Assembly (NCBI GenBank): GCA_016712405.1 | Contig: JADJRD010000003.1 | Coordinates: 672,501-736,500 of the forward strand | DNA length: 64,000 nucleotides | Origin: Cellvibrio sp. | Lineage (GTDB): Bacteria > Pseudomonadota > Gammaproteobacteria > Pseudomonadales > Cellvibrionaceae | Direction: 5' to 3' | Part shown: one piece after another, positions 26,574 through 34,778 of the stretch | How positions within the stretch are numbered: the first letter of the stretch is position 1 | Layout: every line of letters begins with the position of its first letter | Translations under genes and position numbers: made by a program | The notes under the pieces: model-generated | Database searches by the model: none | The model's input: the letters and a program-made list of their open reading frames with translations, nothing else | What the model was told of the DNA's origin: nothing

Positions 26574-26886
26574 TCAATAACTCCCATGTTTTAATTAACA
26601 GTTTATTTACTCATAGAAAAAAATATGCAAGTCTTCAATATTCATCACCAAAAAATTGACCAAGAAGACTGAAGCTCTGCAAATACTCAATCAACACATA
26701 TAGCCTATTTACAATTCCAATTCTAATAGACTCGCTTATCGGAAGGAACCACATTCCAAGTGCAGTATTAGAATATTCTGTGGATAACTTTCTGTAGTAG
26801 CTCCCGGAATAGCGAATATGGATTAGCACCATTAAGTTGAGCTAGATCAACTCTCACTTGGAAGGGAAATAACCTCCGTTTTTCAG

Positions 26887-28071
26887 TTAATAAGAGCAAG
26901 TAATAAAATCTGACCACCACTGCATCATTTCGCGACGTTGATCCAGATAATGCGCTCTATTATAAATTGCGCGAATTTGATTGCTATCTGTATGAGCAAG
27001 TGCCGCTTCAATCCAGTCACGATTAAATTCTTGTTCATTTAAAATTGTGCTTGCGAGAGAGCGTAAACCATGTGCAACCAATTGGCCTTCATAACCCATG
27101 CGTTTAATCGCCATGTTTGCTGTCTGAGAATTCAAATGCATTTTTTTGTCACGAATGGCTGGAAAAACATAAGAGCTGTTTACCTCAAAACTTTTCAAAT
27201 AAGTTAACAATTCAATCATTTGACGACTCAAAGGAATGACATGGTCGCGTTTCATTTTCATTTTTTCTTCAGGAATGGTCCAAATCTGTTTTTCAAAATC
27301 GATTTCTTTCCATTCAGCTCTCGCCGCTTCATTAGGACGAGCCATGGTGTGTAACTGAAATTCAATCAGGCAGCGAGTTAACGAGTAAATATTGGCTCGT
27401 TTCAATCGTTGTAAGAACTCTGGTAATTGCTGACGAGTAATTGATGGGAACGATTGGGTATCTGGTAGTGGAAAGGCGCTTTTGATTCCTGCAAGTTTGT
27501 TGTGTTCAATTAATCCAGTATTCACTGCGAAGACCATAATTTCGTTAAGCCTCTGACAAATTCTTTTTACGGTCTCCAGAGATCCTGACTGATGCAGAGG
27601 CCGAAGCACATGAATAGTTTCTGGAGCTGTTATTTCACTAATGGATACTTGTCCCATGACTGGGAAAACATGGTTTTCCAAAGATCGCCATATGTCATCA
27701 GCATAATTTTTTGTGATTCTGCTTTTTTTGATCTGTAACCATTCCAATGCCACCTTTTCAAGGACAGCAGACTTACTGACCAGTTTCTGGTGTCGCGCTT
27801 TTTCTCTTTCAGCAATGGGATCAATTCCTTTTGTGACTATGTTTCTGTAGTTGAGAGCAATTTCCCTGGCCTCGGCCAAGCTGATAACCGGAAATTCTCC
27901 GACAGAAATAGTCATGCGCTTAGCCGAATCCGGATGACTATATTTGAACGAGAAGTTTTTGGTTCCCGAAGGTCGCACAATTAAGTAGAGCCCGTCCCCA
28001 TCGGATATAAGAAATTCTTTTTCTCTAGGTTTTGCATTTTTAATTTCGGTTGCAGTTAGTAAGTTTTTCAT
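26887..28071 (-). CDS. intB: P4-type tyrosine integrase (island B)
   Basis: 394 residues with the full P4-integrase layout. The N-terminal arm-binding domain is LTATEIKNAKPREKEFLISD GDGLYL. The SAM-like region spans about 100-180. The catalytic domain has Arg I in MARPNEAARAEW, Lys in KMKRDHVIPLS, H-x-x-R in AHGLRSLASTIL, His in EAALAHTD and Tyr in RAIYNRAHYLDQRR. Its start faces the 18-bp att repeat at 28416, exactly as the second integrase faces the att at 32503. That indicates integration at the ssrA 3' end. No matching left att was found, so the extent of island B is open. Confidence 0.93.
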   Translation of the reverse strand: MKNLLTATEIKNAKPREKEFLISDGDGLYLIVRPSGTKNFSFKYSHPDSAKRMTISVGEFPVISLAEAREIALNYRNIVTKGIDPIAEREKARHQKLVSKSAVLEKVALEWLQIKKSRITKNYADDIWRSLENHVFPVMGQVSISEITAPETIHVLRPLHQSGSLETVKRICQRLNEIMVFAVNTGLIEHNKLAGIKSAFPLPDTQSFPSITRQQLPEFLQRLKRANIYSLTRCLIEFQLHTMARPNEAARAEWKEIDFEKQIWTIPEEKMKMKRDHVIPLSRQMIELLTYLKSFEVNSSYVFPAIRDKKMHLNSQTANMAIKRMGYEGQLVAHGLRSLASTILNEQEFNRDWIEAALAHTDSNQIRAIYNRAHYLDQRREMMQWWSDFITCSY

Positions 28072-28415
28072 AGTGCCTCTCTGAGCTTTTCAACTAATAA
28101 TTAACGGTTGAAAAATGAATTTCAAATCGCGATGGAAAACGAAGGAATCTGAAGGAATACGGACTAATGCAAAACGGAAAACCACGAATGCCACGGGGTA
28201 GCAATTCGCAGAAAGCACTGGAAACACAGGTGTTGAGCCGGATTTTGTTAACGCGAGTTTTGGGGGAGTGTCCCGCGGGACAAATACGTGAACAAAAGTT
28301 CGCGAATGCATCCGGTTTGAAACGAAGGCATTCGGACTAATTTGGACGTTAAGTGTATGAAACTGAAGGGATTTATCGGGTGCAATCGGACTCATCCGAA
28401 GGCACCCGAAACAGC
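28072..28415. promoter_or_regulatory. Integrase leader with repeated short motifs next to att
   Basis: 344 bp between the island B integrase start and the att repeat. CGGACTAAT occurs twice (about 28163 and 28329), with a variant CGGACTCAT (about 28386). GAAGG(A/C/G)A(T/C) octamers recur. Spaced direct repeats between an integrase and its core site are typical of arm-type integrase or excisionase sites. The open minus-strand frame here is not supported as a gene. Confidence 0.45.
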
Positions 28416-28433
28416 ATTTGGTGGAGCCGGGGG
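28416..28433. other. att site: 18-bp direct repeat of the ssrA 3' end (left end of island A)
   Basis: ATTTGGTGGAGCCGGGGG is identical to 32503-32520, where it contains the last bases of ssrA (TGG = CCA end, minus strand). Beyond 18 bp the copies diverge. The two repeats delimit a 4.1-kb island. Confidence 0.92.
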
Positions 28434-28493
28434 AATCTGATATGTATTTTGTATCCCTTGATTTACCTTGTTTTTTCTAACTATTATTTTTGT

Positions 28494-28520
28494 GGTGTTA
28501 CAAATAGTGTTACTAAAATT
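28494..28520. repeat. Arm-type repeat cluster inside left end of island A
   Basis: GTGTTACAAATAGTGTTACT carries two copies of (G/A)TGTTAC(A/T)AA and closely matches GATGTTACAATGGATGTTAC at 32372, just inside the other end. Both are followed by AAAA. Likely integrase arm sites. Confidence 0.6.
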
Positions 28521-28573
28521 ATAAGTGCCTAGTTTTTATATATTATGATAGATAAGCGTTTTCCTAAGGTAAA

Positions 28574-28878
28574 TCAATGAGTTATAAAACTTCCTGCCCT
28601 TTTTATGGTTGGTGGATTTTGATTCTCTAGCGGTGTCTGAAAATACCCTTTTTTAGCAAGTTTTCCCAATCCATGAAGGCCGCTAATGTGGTTTCGTTGA
28701 AGCATGCGAAACAAGCGCCGTGTTGTCCATTTATTGCCTCGACTGGTTTTATATTCTTCTGAGTTTAAAATTTGGACTGTCGCTCTGTAGCTAATCAAAA
28801 CCAATGATTTTGTTGCGCTATGAGAGATAACCGTTCAAGAGTTTTCAGGTTGGCAAGGCGCTGTTCTTGTCGAGTCAT
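28574..28878 (-). CDS. Small HTH protein, last gene of island A operon, frame-broken
   Basis: The start MTRQEQRLANLKTLERLSLI overlaps the preceding stop (ATGA), then the frame breaks near 28800. The second frame reads YRATVQILNSEEYKTSRGNK WTTRRLFRMLQRNHISGLHG. That is a helix-turn-helix of the resolvase/recombinase C-terminal kind (Y-R-A-x-x-x-x-LN...T-x-x-G-x-x-W-T). Total about 100 residues. Function unknown; small HTH proteins of this type accompany Gp2-like genes in integrative elements. One indel separates the frames, as a sequencing error or decay. Confidence 0.5.
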
Positions 28879-29450
28879 TTACTCTTACCTTTTTGCTTAA
28901 TTCTGCTTGTTGAAAAGTCCTTTGTTTGGCGTGGTCGATACCCTTTCCCGCGCCCTTTGGCTAAGTAGCTTATTCGCAATATAGCTCTTTGTAATTGGTT
29001 ATGATTGCCTCTTTCTATGTTGTAGTAGCAGTTTTTGGGTTTGTAGCAAAAACCATCCATGTGTTCCCATACTTCGCTTGCGAGTTTTAACACATGATGC
29101 GGGTGCTGTACTTTGTTGCCGTCTAAAATCAAAACATAGTGGTAGTGTTGTTTCTTTGCTTTTTCTAATTCTCTAACCCAAATAAAACCAATTCGCGTGA
29201 GTTGGTATTTTGTTGTGAGTTTCCCGTGTAGGCGGCGATTAAAATCAGAAATGTGTTTATTGTTTGGTATGTATTCTGGTTGGTGTAAATCAAATCGAAT
29301 TAAGTGAATTTTATTGTGGTGGTCTAGCATAGCATCCACTTGGCTGATAATGCGTTTTGCCATGTGTGTAAAAAGCCCACTCTTTCTGGCATTTACCCAC
29401 CATGTGCTCCCGTGAACAGTGATTGCTTTAGCATGGCTAACATAACGCAT
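28875..29450 (-). CDS. Inovirus Gp2/YagK-YfjJ-like replication protein
   Basis: 191 residues. Conserved blocks include MLDHHNKIHLIRFDLHQPEY, TRIGFIWVRELEKAKKQHYHYVLILDGNK (two-His HYHYVLILDG block) and SEVWEHMDGFC. YLAKGRGKGYRPRQTKDFSTS closes the protein. This order matches the YagK/YfjJ domain, also called inovirus-type Gp2, found in P4-like islands and filamentous phages and thought to be a HUH-type replication/nicking enzyme. The H-x-H motif and a C-terminal Tyr are present; activity is inferred from family. Overlaps both neighbours. Confidence 0.8.
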   Translation of the reverse strand: MRYVSHAKAITVHGSTWWVNARKSGLFTHMAKRIISQVDAMLDHHNKIHLIRFDLHQPEYIPNNKHISDFNRRLHGKLTTKYQLTRIGFIWVRELEKAKKQHYHYVLILDGNKVQHPHHVLKLASEVWEHMDGFCYKPKNCYYNIERGNHNQLQRAILRISYLAKGRGKGYRPRQTKDFSTSRIKQKGKSK

Positions 29451-29670
29451 AAGAGGTACAGGCTAGAGCGAATAGCACAATAGATATTATTAATTTACCT
29501 AGTGAATTAAAAGGCAGATCTTTGTAGGTAAGTGATTGATATTTAATGGTGTTTTTATCGTGTTTTTCGGCAAAACCGGCCTCAAAAACCTGCAAATCAT
29601 GTGCGATAACGTCCGAGATGTAAGCTAAGCCTTTGACTGACAAACAAATTGAGTGATTTATTGAGGGCAT
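29437..29670 (-). CDS. Small protein with C-terminal membrane helix
   Basis: 77 residues, soluble N-terminus (MPSINHSICLSVKGLAYISD) and a single C-terminal helix (LGKLIISIVLFALACTSYAL). It overlaps the Gp2-like gene start by 14 bp and lies in the same operon. Tail-anchored topology is likely. Unrecognised; coding status is supported by the overlap and the tight operon spacing. Confidence 0.45.
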   Translation of the reverse strand: MPSINHSICLSVKGLAYISDVIAHDLQVFEAGFAEKHDKNTIKYQSLTYKDLPFNSLGKLIISIVLFALACTSYALC

Positions 29671-29747
29671 GATGTAATACTTTTAAATGCTGGCAGTTTG
29701 GTCTGCAAACTTTCACTGCCAGCGGTTTTGTTTAAGGCCGCTTTGGT

Positions 29748-30059
29748 TTATGCCATTGCGGCTTTTTCGTTTCTGTATTGCTCTTGCTGCTCTTTGGTCA
29801 TGTAAATAACATCGACCGGATAGGGCGGTATGTCGCCAATAAAAGGGCAGTACACGCGCTCATAACACAAGGTGAAATTTACTCCACGCTTTACTAATAC
29901 TGAGGCAAGCGAGTGTAGGTTGTGAATGCCAATAAATCGGCAAATCCGTGTGTTTAATACAAAACCTTCACTAATTAAACGCAAGATATAAAGCAACTGA
30001 GTCTCATAAGTTTTGGGTGTTGGTAGGTTTAGTTCGGCGCATTTGTCGGCGTGAATCAT
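29748..30059 (-). CDS. Winged-helix-like small protein of island A
   Basis: 103 residues. TQLLYILRLISEGFVLNTRICRFIGIHNLHSLASVLVKRGV has the layout of a helix-turn-helix. It is followed by a short beta wing (NFTLCYERVYCPFIGDIPPYPVDVIYMT). Its ATG overlaps the stop of the AlpA-like gene by one base (TAATG), so the two are coupled. Probably a DNA-binding regulator or replication accessory. Proteins of this size and place occur between alpA and gp2-like genes in other integrative elements; that comparison is from memory. Confidence 0.55.
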   Translation of the reverse strand: MIHADKCAELNLPTPKTYETQLLYILRLISEGFVLNTRICRFIGIHNLHSLASVLVKRGVNFTLCYERVYCPFIGDIPPYPVDVIYMTKEQQEQYRNEKAAMA

Positions 30060-30310
30060 TATTGTGTTGCTCCTTCGTTTTTACGCTGAGCAACAAGTGA
30101 AGCAACAAGGGCTTTTATCTGCTCTTTACTTTTTCCTGAAATCATAGCGGCGAGAACAGCATCGGTTTCATGTGCCAAAAAACCAATTGCTCTCTCACCT
30201 AATGAAATCGGGGGAACAAATAAGTTTTCTTTGATGCGAACATGGAGTGTTGAACGTGACCAGCCAGTTGTTGCTAGCACTTCGGGCTTTCTTAAAACTT
30301 TTAGATTCAT
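30059..30310 (-). CDS. AlpA-family transcriptional regulator (island A)
   Basis: 83 residues. LKVLRKPEVLATTGWSRSTL HVRIKENLFVPPISLGERAIGFLAHE carries the MerR-like HTH and the FVPPI-x-LG...GF/W wing typical of AlpA. It heads the leftward operon alpA - winged helix - small membrane protein - gp2 - HTH. AlpA proteins activate or direct excision of P4-like islands. The upstream region to 30450 holds its promoter. Confidence 0.82.
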   Translation of the reverse strand: MNLKVLRKPEVLATTGWSRSTLHVRIKENLFVPPISLGERAIGFLAHETDAVLAAMISGKSKEQIKALVASLVAQRKNEGATQ

Positions 30311-30449
30311 GCGATAAACCTCTTAAAAAATAATCATGTTTAAATCCAATAAAGCATCATTGGATTTGGAGAGATTAGGTTTATCGATTTTTTAATGTCA
30401 GGACAAAAACGGCTATATTTGGTCTAGGTTTGTCTGCTGGAGGTCAATG

Positions 30450-31091
30450 TCAGTCAATGTGTACATATCTATTATCCCAGTTTTGAATTTTTACTCGTTG
30501 AATTTCTTTCCTCGCAGCTTCAGTATTTTTGTTTAACAAAATAGAGACCAAGCCAACAAACTTATGGTCATCATTGTCTTTTATGTCCGAGTGAGTGAGC
30601 CTTTGTCGCTCCCAAAAGTCGCATAGTTTTTGGTAAAAGATGGTGTTTGAATTCCGATTCTTTTTCATGTCATCAGCGAGCATGTTTGATTTATAGCTGA
30701 GGGTTTTGAAGATATGTTCCATATGTAAAAAATGCCATTCCATGCCAAAGTCCGTATTACCCGTAAGCTTTTCTTTGGTTGCCTTAATTTCTGAAAATAT
30801 CTCAAAGCTAAATGCGTCATTTAAGTTGTATTGATTAGTGGGGGTAAGTTGCTTGATTCCCCTTTGTATGCGCTCAAGGTTTTCTCTAATTGTTTCCAGT
30901 ATTTTTATTTGATCCCTAATAGATTCCTTTGTTGATTTCGTGGTTTCATTGGTAGAAACGCAGGAATCCTTCAATATATGTTCAAGCTGAATGAAAATAC
31001 TATCCTCGTCATGTTTGTCATAACTAAGCTGTGGATTTAATGGAAAGAGTTTCTTGATCTCATTTTTTTGGTCTTCTGAAAGTTTCGTCAT
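30450..31091 (-). CDS. Hypothetical helical cargo protein (213 aa)
   Basis: 213 residues, charged, predicted mostly helical with a likely coiled coil at about 50-75 (RDQIKILETIRENLERIQRG). A segment with several aromatic and His residues follows (FGMEWHFLHMEHIFKTLSYK). No domain recognised. It begins 6 bp after the integrase stop, so it is co-transcribed with the integrase, the usual place for island cargo such as defence or regulatory genes. Function unknown. Confidence 0.6.
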   Translation of the reverse strand: MTKLSEDQKNEIKKLFPLNPQLSYDKHDEDSIFIQLEHILKDSCVSTNETTKSTKESIRDQIKILETIRENLERIQRGIKQLTPTNQYNLNDAFSFEIFSEIKATKEKLTGNTDFGMEWHFLHMEHIFKTLSYKSNMLADDMKKNRNSNTIFYQKLCDFWERQRLTHSDIKDNDDHKFVGLVSILLNKNTEAARKEIQRVKIQNWDNRYVHID

Positions 31092-31096
31092 TCAAA

Positions 31097-32339
31097 TTAC
31101 CTCGCAATCCTAAGTGTTTTAATTCCATTGGTTATGGACAGTGTTCCAGTCGATGCTCGCTCAATATGCTCGCTCCACCAATTCATTAAGACGCGGCGCT
31201 GTTCTAAATAATCGGCTCGGTTATAGGCGCTGCGCACTTGGTTGTCATCGGCGTGTGAAAGTGCGGCCTCTATAATTTCTTTATCAAATCGCTGCTCGTT
31301 TAAAGTTGTACTGGCAAGTGATCGCAAGCCGTGCGCAACTAATCGGCCACCAAAGCCCATGCGTTTTATCGCCATGTTTGCGGTTTGGGGGTGCGCGGGT
31401 TTGGAGTAGTCGGTTTGGTTGGTGAACAAAAATTCACGGTGGCAACTTATAGGGCGTAGCACTTCTAAAATGGCTAATGTTTGTAGAGTCAGTGGCACGG
31501 TGTGCGGGCGCTTACGCTTCATTCTCTGCGGGGATTGTCCAGAGTGCTGCCTTGGTATCTATCTCGCTCCAGCGTGCTTCAGCGGCCTCGCTAGGGCGCA
31601 CCATGGTGTGAAGCTGCCATTCGATTAAGCAGCGAGTTAGGCGCTTAATGCTGGCTTGGTTTATGGCTCGCATAAGTTCGGGTAGTTCAGCAGGTGTAAG
31701 AGTGGGCATGTTGGTGGTGGTGGGCTTTTTAAACTCGCTGTGAATGCCTGCTAGGGGGTTGGCTGAAATTAAACCTACGTTGAGTGCGTGAATCATAATT
31801 TCGTTAATGCGTTGGCATAGGCGCTTAATGGTTTCTAGGTTGCCTTTGGCTGCGATTGGTTCAAGTGTGCTTATAGCTTTGGGTGCGGTTATTTTACTTA
31901 TGGGTATTTTGCCAAGGCTTGGGAAAATATGGATTTTCAGGGAGCGCCAAATATCTTCGGCGTAGGCTGGCGTTACTTTGCTTTTTTTTACCTCAAACCA
32001 GCGGCCTGCTACATGCTCTAGTGTTTGCGCGTGGGCTTCTTCTTGGTCGCTTTGGAGGCCGTCTCTGTGTTCCTTGGGGTCTAAGTCTTGCGCTAGCAGT
32101 TTGCGAGCATCTAGGCGCTTTTGTCGGGCTTGCTCCAATGATGTTTCAGGGTAGGTGCCTAGGCTGATGTTGGTGCGTGCTTTGGTGTAAGGCTTTTCAT
32201 AGTTGAATAACCACTGCTTGGTGCCATTGGTTTTTATCCTAAGAGCTAAGCCTTGGCCATCGGCAAGGTTGTATTCCTTGGGTTTAGGTTTGGCGTTCTT
32301 TATCTGGGTGTCGTTAAGTGGGGTGGTGACTCTGGCCAT
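31097..32339 (-). CDS. intA: P4-type tyrosine integrase (island A), frame-broken
   Basis: The first frame runs from ATG 32339 (MARVTTPLNDTQIKNAKPKP) through Arg I (MVRPSEAAEARW) to LWTIPAE, then breaks near 31517. The second frame resumes MKRKRPHTVPLT, H-x-x-R in AHGLRSLASTTL, His in EAALSHADDN and Tyr in RSAYNRADYLEQRR. Joined, it is about 415 residues, normal for the family and similar in layout to the island B integrase. It faces the att at 32503. If the break is real the island is locked in place; if not, it can excise. Confidence 0.88.
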
Positions 32340-32340
32340 T

Positions 32341-32412
32341 TTTAGTAACACCAAATTGATGATATTGGGGTGATGTTACAATGGATGTTACTAAAACTAT
32401 CGGATGTTACAA
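32341..32412. repeat. Arm-type repeat cluster at right end of island A
   Basis: GATGTTAC occurs at about 32372, 32384 and 32403 in direct orientation, and once inverted (AGTAACACC, about 32344) across the integrase start. It matches the cluster at 28494. Binding here would also shut off the integrase promoter, which suits autoregulation. Confidence 0.6.
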
Positions 32413-32438
32413 AGCGTTATTGGTAATTATAGGCAATA

Positions 32439-32472
32439 AAAAAGCCGCAAATCCTTAGATAATGCGGCTTTT
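32439..32472 (-). terminator. Terminator between ssrA and island A integrase
   Basis: AAAAGCCGCA (32440-32449) pairs with TGCGGCTTTT (32463-32472), with T/A runs on both sides, so it can work in both directions. It follows the ssrA 3' end and sits inside the island end. Confidence 0.8.
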
Positions 32473-32502
32473 CTAGTCTTTTTGGGTTGTCTTGAAACCC
32501 GT

Positions 32503-32520
32503 ATTTGGTGGAGCCGGGGG
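32503..32520. other. att site: ssrA 3'-end copy (right end of island A)
   Basis: ATTTGGTGGAGCCGGGGG, identical to 28416-28433. It overlaps the acceptor-stem 3' strand and CCA of ssrA, so the gene is restored by the integrated element, as usual for elements that use tRNA-like targets. Confidence 0.92.
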
Positions 32521-32861
32521 GATTTGAACCCCCGTCCGCCAGCACTCTATCGTTGGTCCTACATGTTTAGAACCGTTAACTGATTTAACAACTACCTACC
32601 CAACGGACAGGGCGATAATCGCGATCCTGTAGAGATTTAACCACGCGGCACCAGGCGGGCTTTGTGACGATCCAGTTCTATATGACGGTTTTTAACGCGG
32701 TACTGGCACCTTGCTAAAAACCGCTAGCAAGCCCTTAGGCTGCTAGAGCGTAAGAATCGTCGTTTGCGACTATTCATGTGCAGCTTTGGATTTAGGTGAT
32801 TCGCTGCCATCACCACATGCACCTCGGACTTTGTCACCAGCGTCGAATCCAAATCGGCCCC
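32506..32861 (-). ncRNA. ssrA: Transfer-messenger RNA (tmRNA)
   Basis: A one-piece tmRNA of 356 nt. The 5' end is GGGGCCGATTTGGATTCGAC and the 3' end GGGTTCAAATCCCCCCGGCT followed by CCACCA, together forming the tRNA-Ala-like domain. The tag frame lies at 32735-32767 (minus) and encodes ANDDSYALAA then TAA. It rescues stalled ribosomes with SmpB. Its 3' end is the integration target of the neighbouring island(s). Sequence is intact. Confidence 0.96.
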
Positions 32862-32987
32862 GATTGGTGTAGAACTCTGATCAAAACAACCAGTGTCCTA
32901 AACCAAGTTGGGGCATTGTACGGGTATTTTCAAGGGAGACAACTTTTAATTGTCCCCTCCCCCTAAAACAAAAAGACCCCCACCTAA

Positions 32988-33009
32988 CCTCCCCCTTTCC
33001 AGGGGGAGG
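32988..33009. repeat. C/G-rich extragenic palindrome
   Basis: CCTCCCCCT-ttcc-AGGGGGAGG is a near-perfect 9-bp-arm palindrome within a CCCC-rich stretch (32950-33030). A similar CCCCTCCC...GGGGAGGG arrangement lies at about 45190-45224. They probably belong to a scattered extragenic repeat family. Confidence 0.5.
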
Positions 33010-33132
33010 AATAGTTAGAAGGGAGGTGTTCTGAACATCGGGTGTCTTGGTTTATGGAAACAGGGTTTTCAGTTGCGCTCGCTTATGCGGGGCAAAAATT
33101 TTAAGGACCTTAAACATAAACCGGAGAAAAAA

Positions 33133-34686
33133 ATGCAGATTTTAAAATCTATTCTTTTAATAGGATTATTAGTATCAACAGCCAGTGCACAAGCAGCAAA
33201 TAAAAAGGAAGTATTAACAGTCAGCCATAAAAAAGTCCTATTCAAAAGCCAACAAAATGACCTCGCGCCAGATTCAGCCATTCTGTTGGCGACAGTTTCC
33301 ACCAAGGAAAATGTGTTTTATCAAATCGCATCACAAACTGAATTGGTTGGGTCTGTAACGGCAAAAAAGATCAACAACAGCTCAGCGAAAATAACTATTC
33401 AACCAGCGCAAGCCAATCACTTACCCACCGGAAAGAACATTGGAGAGGTGATATTAAGAGCCTGTAAAAATAAAAATTGTTCAGCCGAATATCCTGGAAG
33501 CCCGTTTAGCATAAAAGTATTTTATAAAGTGAAGGGCATCGAAAATTTAGCGTGCACCAATAGTCCCGGCGATCTTTTCTTTAATGAAATTTGTGCTCCT
33601 TGGCGCCCTTTGTCAGCCTATGAACAAAATTATGCGGATTACACCATCGCTTATGAAACCACGGATGGAAATCAAGGAAATGGTGCGACATTTAATATAG
33701 TGGAATCTTACGAAGCAGGGCATGATCAAGTGATTGATATTGCCTATTCTGCTGCTAACACTTATTTCAGTGCAGTGAGAATTCGCGCACCGGAATCAGC
33801 GACCAATAATATTGATATGACGGAATTTGCCAACGGAAAAATTCTGTTTGATTTAAAGGTCATCAGCAATAGTTTTAGCAATGCACCACTGGAATTTACG
33901 CTGGATTGTGGATGGCCCTGTGCAAGCACGCCGAAATTTATTCGTGTTGATGCATTGAATGAATGGAAAACCTACGAATTCTCAGTCGCTGAAATGATTG
34001 ATCGCGGTTTGAATATTACTAAACTGGATATGGGTTTCATGTTACTGCCGACTTTTGGTCAACAAGCGGGTGCACATTATCAAGTGGATAATATTCGTTG
34101 GGTAAAAGGTGACTCGCCTACGAATCCTGAAACGGTTTGTTATGCCAATTATTTTGATCAGCCATGGAACAGTGGTGTTAGTGGTGTGGGTGTTTCAGTA
34201 TTGGGAATTGACGGCGAAATTCCAGTTGATCAACAGATGTATTTGACACAGGGTGTAATTCCTTGGGTCACAGCAAAACCAGATTGGAGTGTGATGAATC
34301 GAAAATGGTTCTACGCAATGTCGGGTGTGATGAGTTATCAAACGGGTGAATTGCTTGACCCATTCACATTGTCCGACTGTTCTGGTGCAGGCAATTTATC
34401 CTTGGAAATTTATACACCTGCCGCATTGGTTGCTGATGGACAATTAACTTTCTCATTAACCTTTATTCGCAACGATTGGACCTTGGTTGAAATTCCAAAT
34501 TCCACTTTCACAGTTGCCAATATGAAACCGGATGATTGGAATAAAATTTCTGTGCCTCTGTCTGGTATGACTTACAGCAGTGATTTGAAATTTGTGGCAT
34601 TGCGTATGGACGGCAGTGTGGTATCACCTAACACTCAATCGGAATTTAGAGTCGACAATATTGTGATCAAACATCCATCGCTTTAA
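33133..34686 (+). CDS. Secreted protein with two ExoP-like carbohydrate-binding domains
   Basis: 517 residues after start choice at ATG 33133 (SD CGGAG; the frame opens at 33073). Signal peptide MQILKSILLIGLLVSTASAQ. An N-terminal beta-sandwich of about 110 residues is followed by a galactose-binding-like domain of the ExoP C-terminal kind (ATFNIVESYEAGHDQVIDIA; AHYQVDNIRWVKGD). A diverged second copy ends FRVDNIVIKHPSL. The repeated (F/Y)-(R/Q)-VDNI-x-(W/I) end motif supports two domains. No catalytic module, so it is probably a polysaccharide-binding protein. The adjacent GH43 and symporter fit that role. Confidence 0.7.
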   Translation: MQILKSILLIGLLVSTASAQAANKKEVLTVSHKKVLFKSQQNDLAPDSAILLATVSTKENVFYQIASQTELVGSVTAKKINNSSAKITIQPAQANHLPTGKNIGEVILRACKNKNCSAEYPGSPFSIKVFYKVKGIENLACTNSPGDLFFNEICAPWRPLSAYEQNYADYTIAYETTDGNQGNGATFNIVESYEAGHDQVIDIAYSAANTYFSAVRIRAPESATNNIDMTEFANGKILFDLKVISNSFSNAPLEFTLDCGWPCASTPKFIRVDALNEWKTYEFSVAEMIDRGLNITKLDMGFMLLPTFGQQAGAHYQVDNIRWVKGDSPTNPETVCYANYFDQPWNSGVSGVGVSVLGIDGEIPVDQQMYLTQGVIPWVTAKPDWSVMNRKWFYAMSGVMSYQTGELLDPFTLSDCSGAGNLSLEIYTPAALVADGQLTFSLTFIRNDWTLVEIPNSTFTVANMKPDDWNKISVPLSGMTYSSDLKFVALRMDGSVVSPNTQSEFRVDNIVIKHPSL

Positions 34687-34712
34687 TTCATAAAATTGAA
34701 AACGAAATAAAA

Positions 34713-34746
34713 TAAAAAGCCGACAAGATATTTGTCGGCTTTTTAT
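34713..34746 (+). terminator. Bidirectional terminator
   Basis: AAAAAGCCGACAA pairs with TTTGTCGGCTTTTT around a short loop, with T and A runs outside, between the convergent ExoP-like and GH43 genes. Confidence 0.85.
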
Positions 34747-34778
34747 TTTACTGGTGTGTGAATACCGGATTTAAAAAA

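Noticed and set aside
15000..26800. A third copy of the ssrA att core for the left end of island B
   Set aside because: Scanning by eye for GGTGGAGCC found none; a proper relaxed search could still find a diverged copy.
26635..26832. 65-codon minus-strand frame downstream of the lipoprotein gene
   Set aside because: No SD, no motif and no operon context; likely chance.
28090..28395. 101-codon minus-strand frame between integrase and att
   Set aside because: Lies over the repeat-rich integrase leader and has no recognisable protein features.
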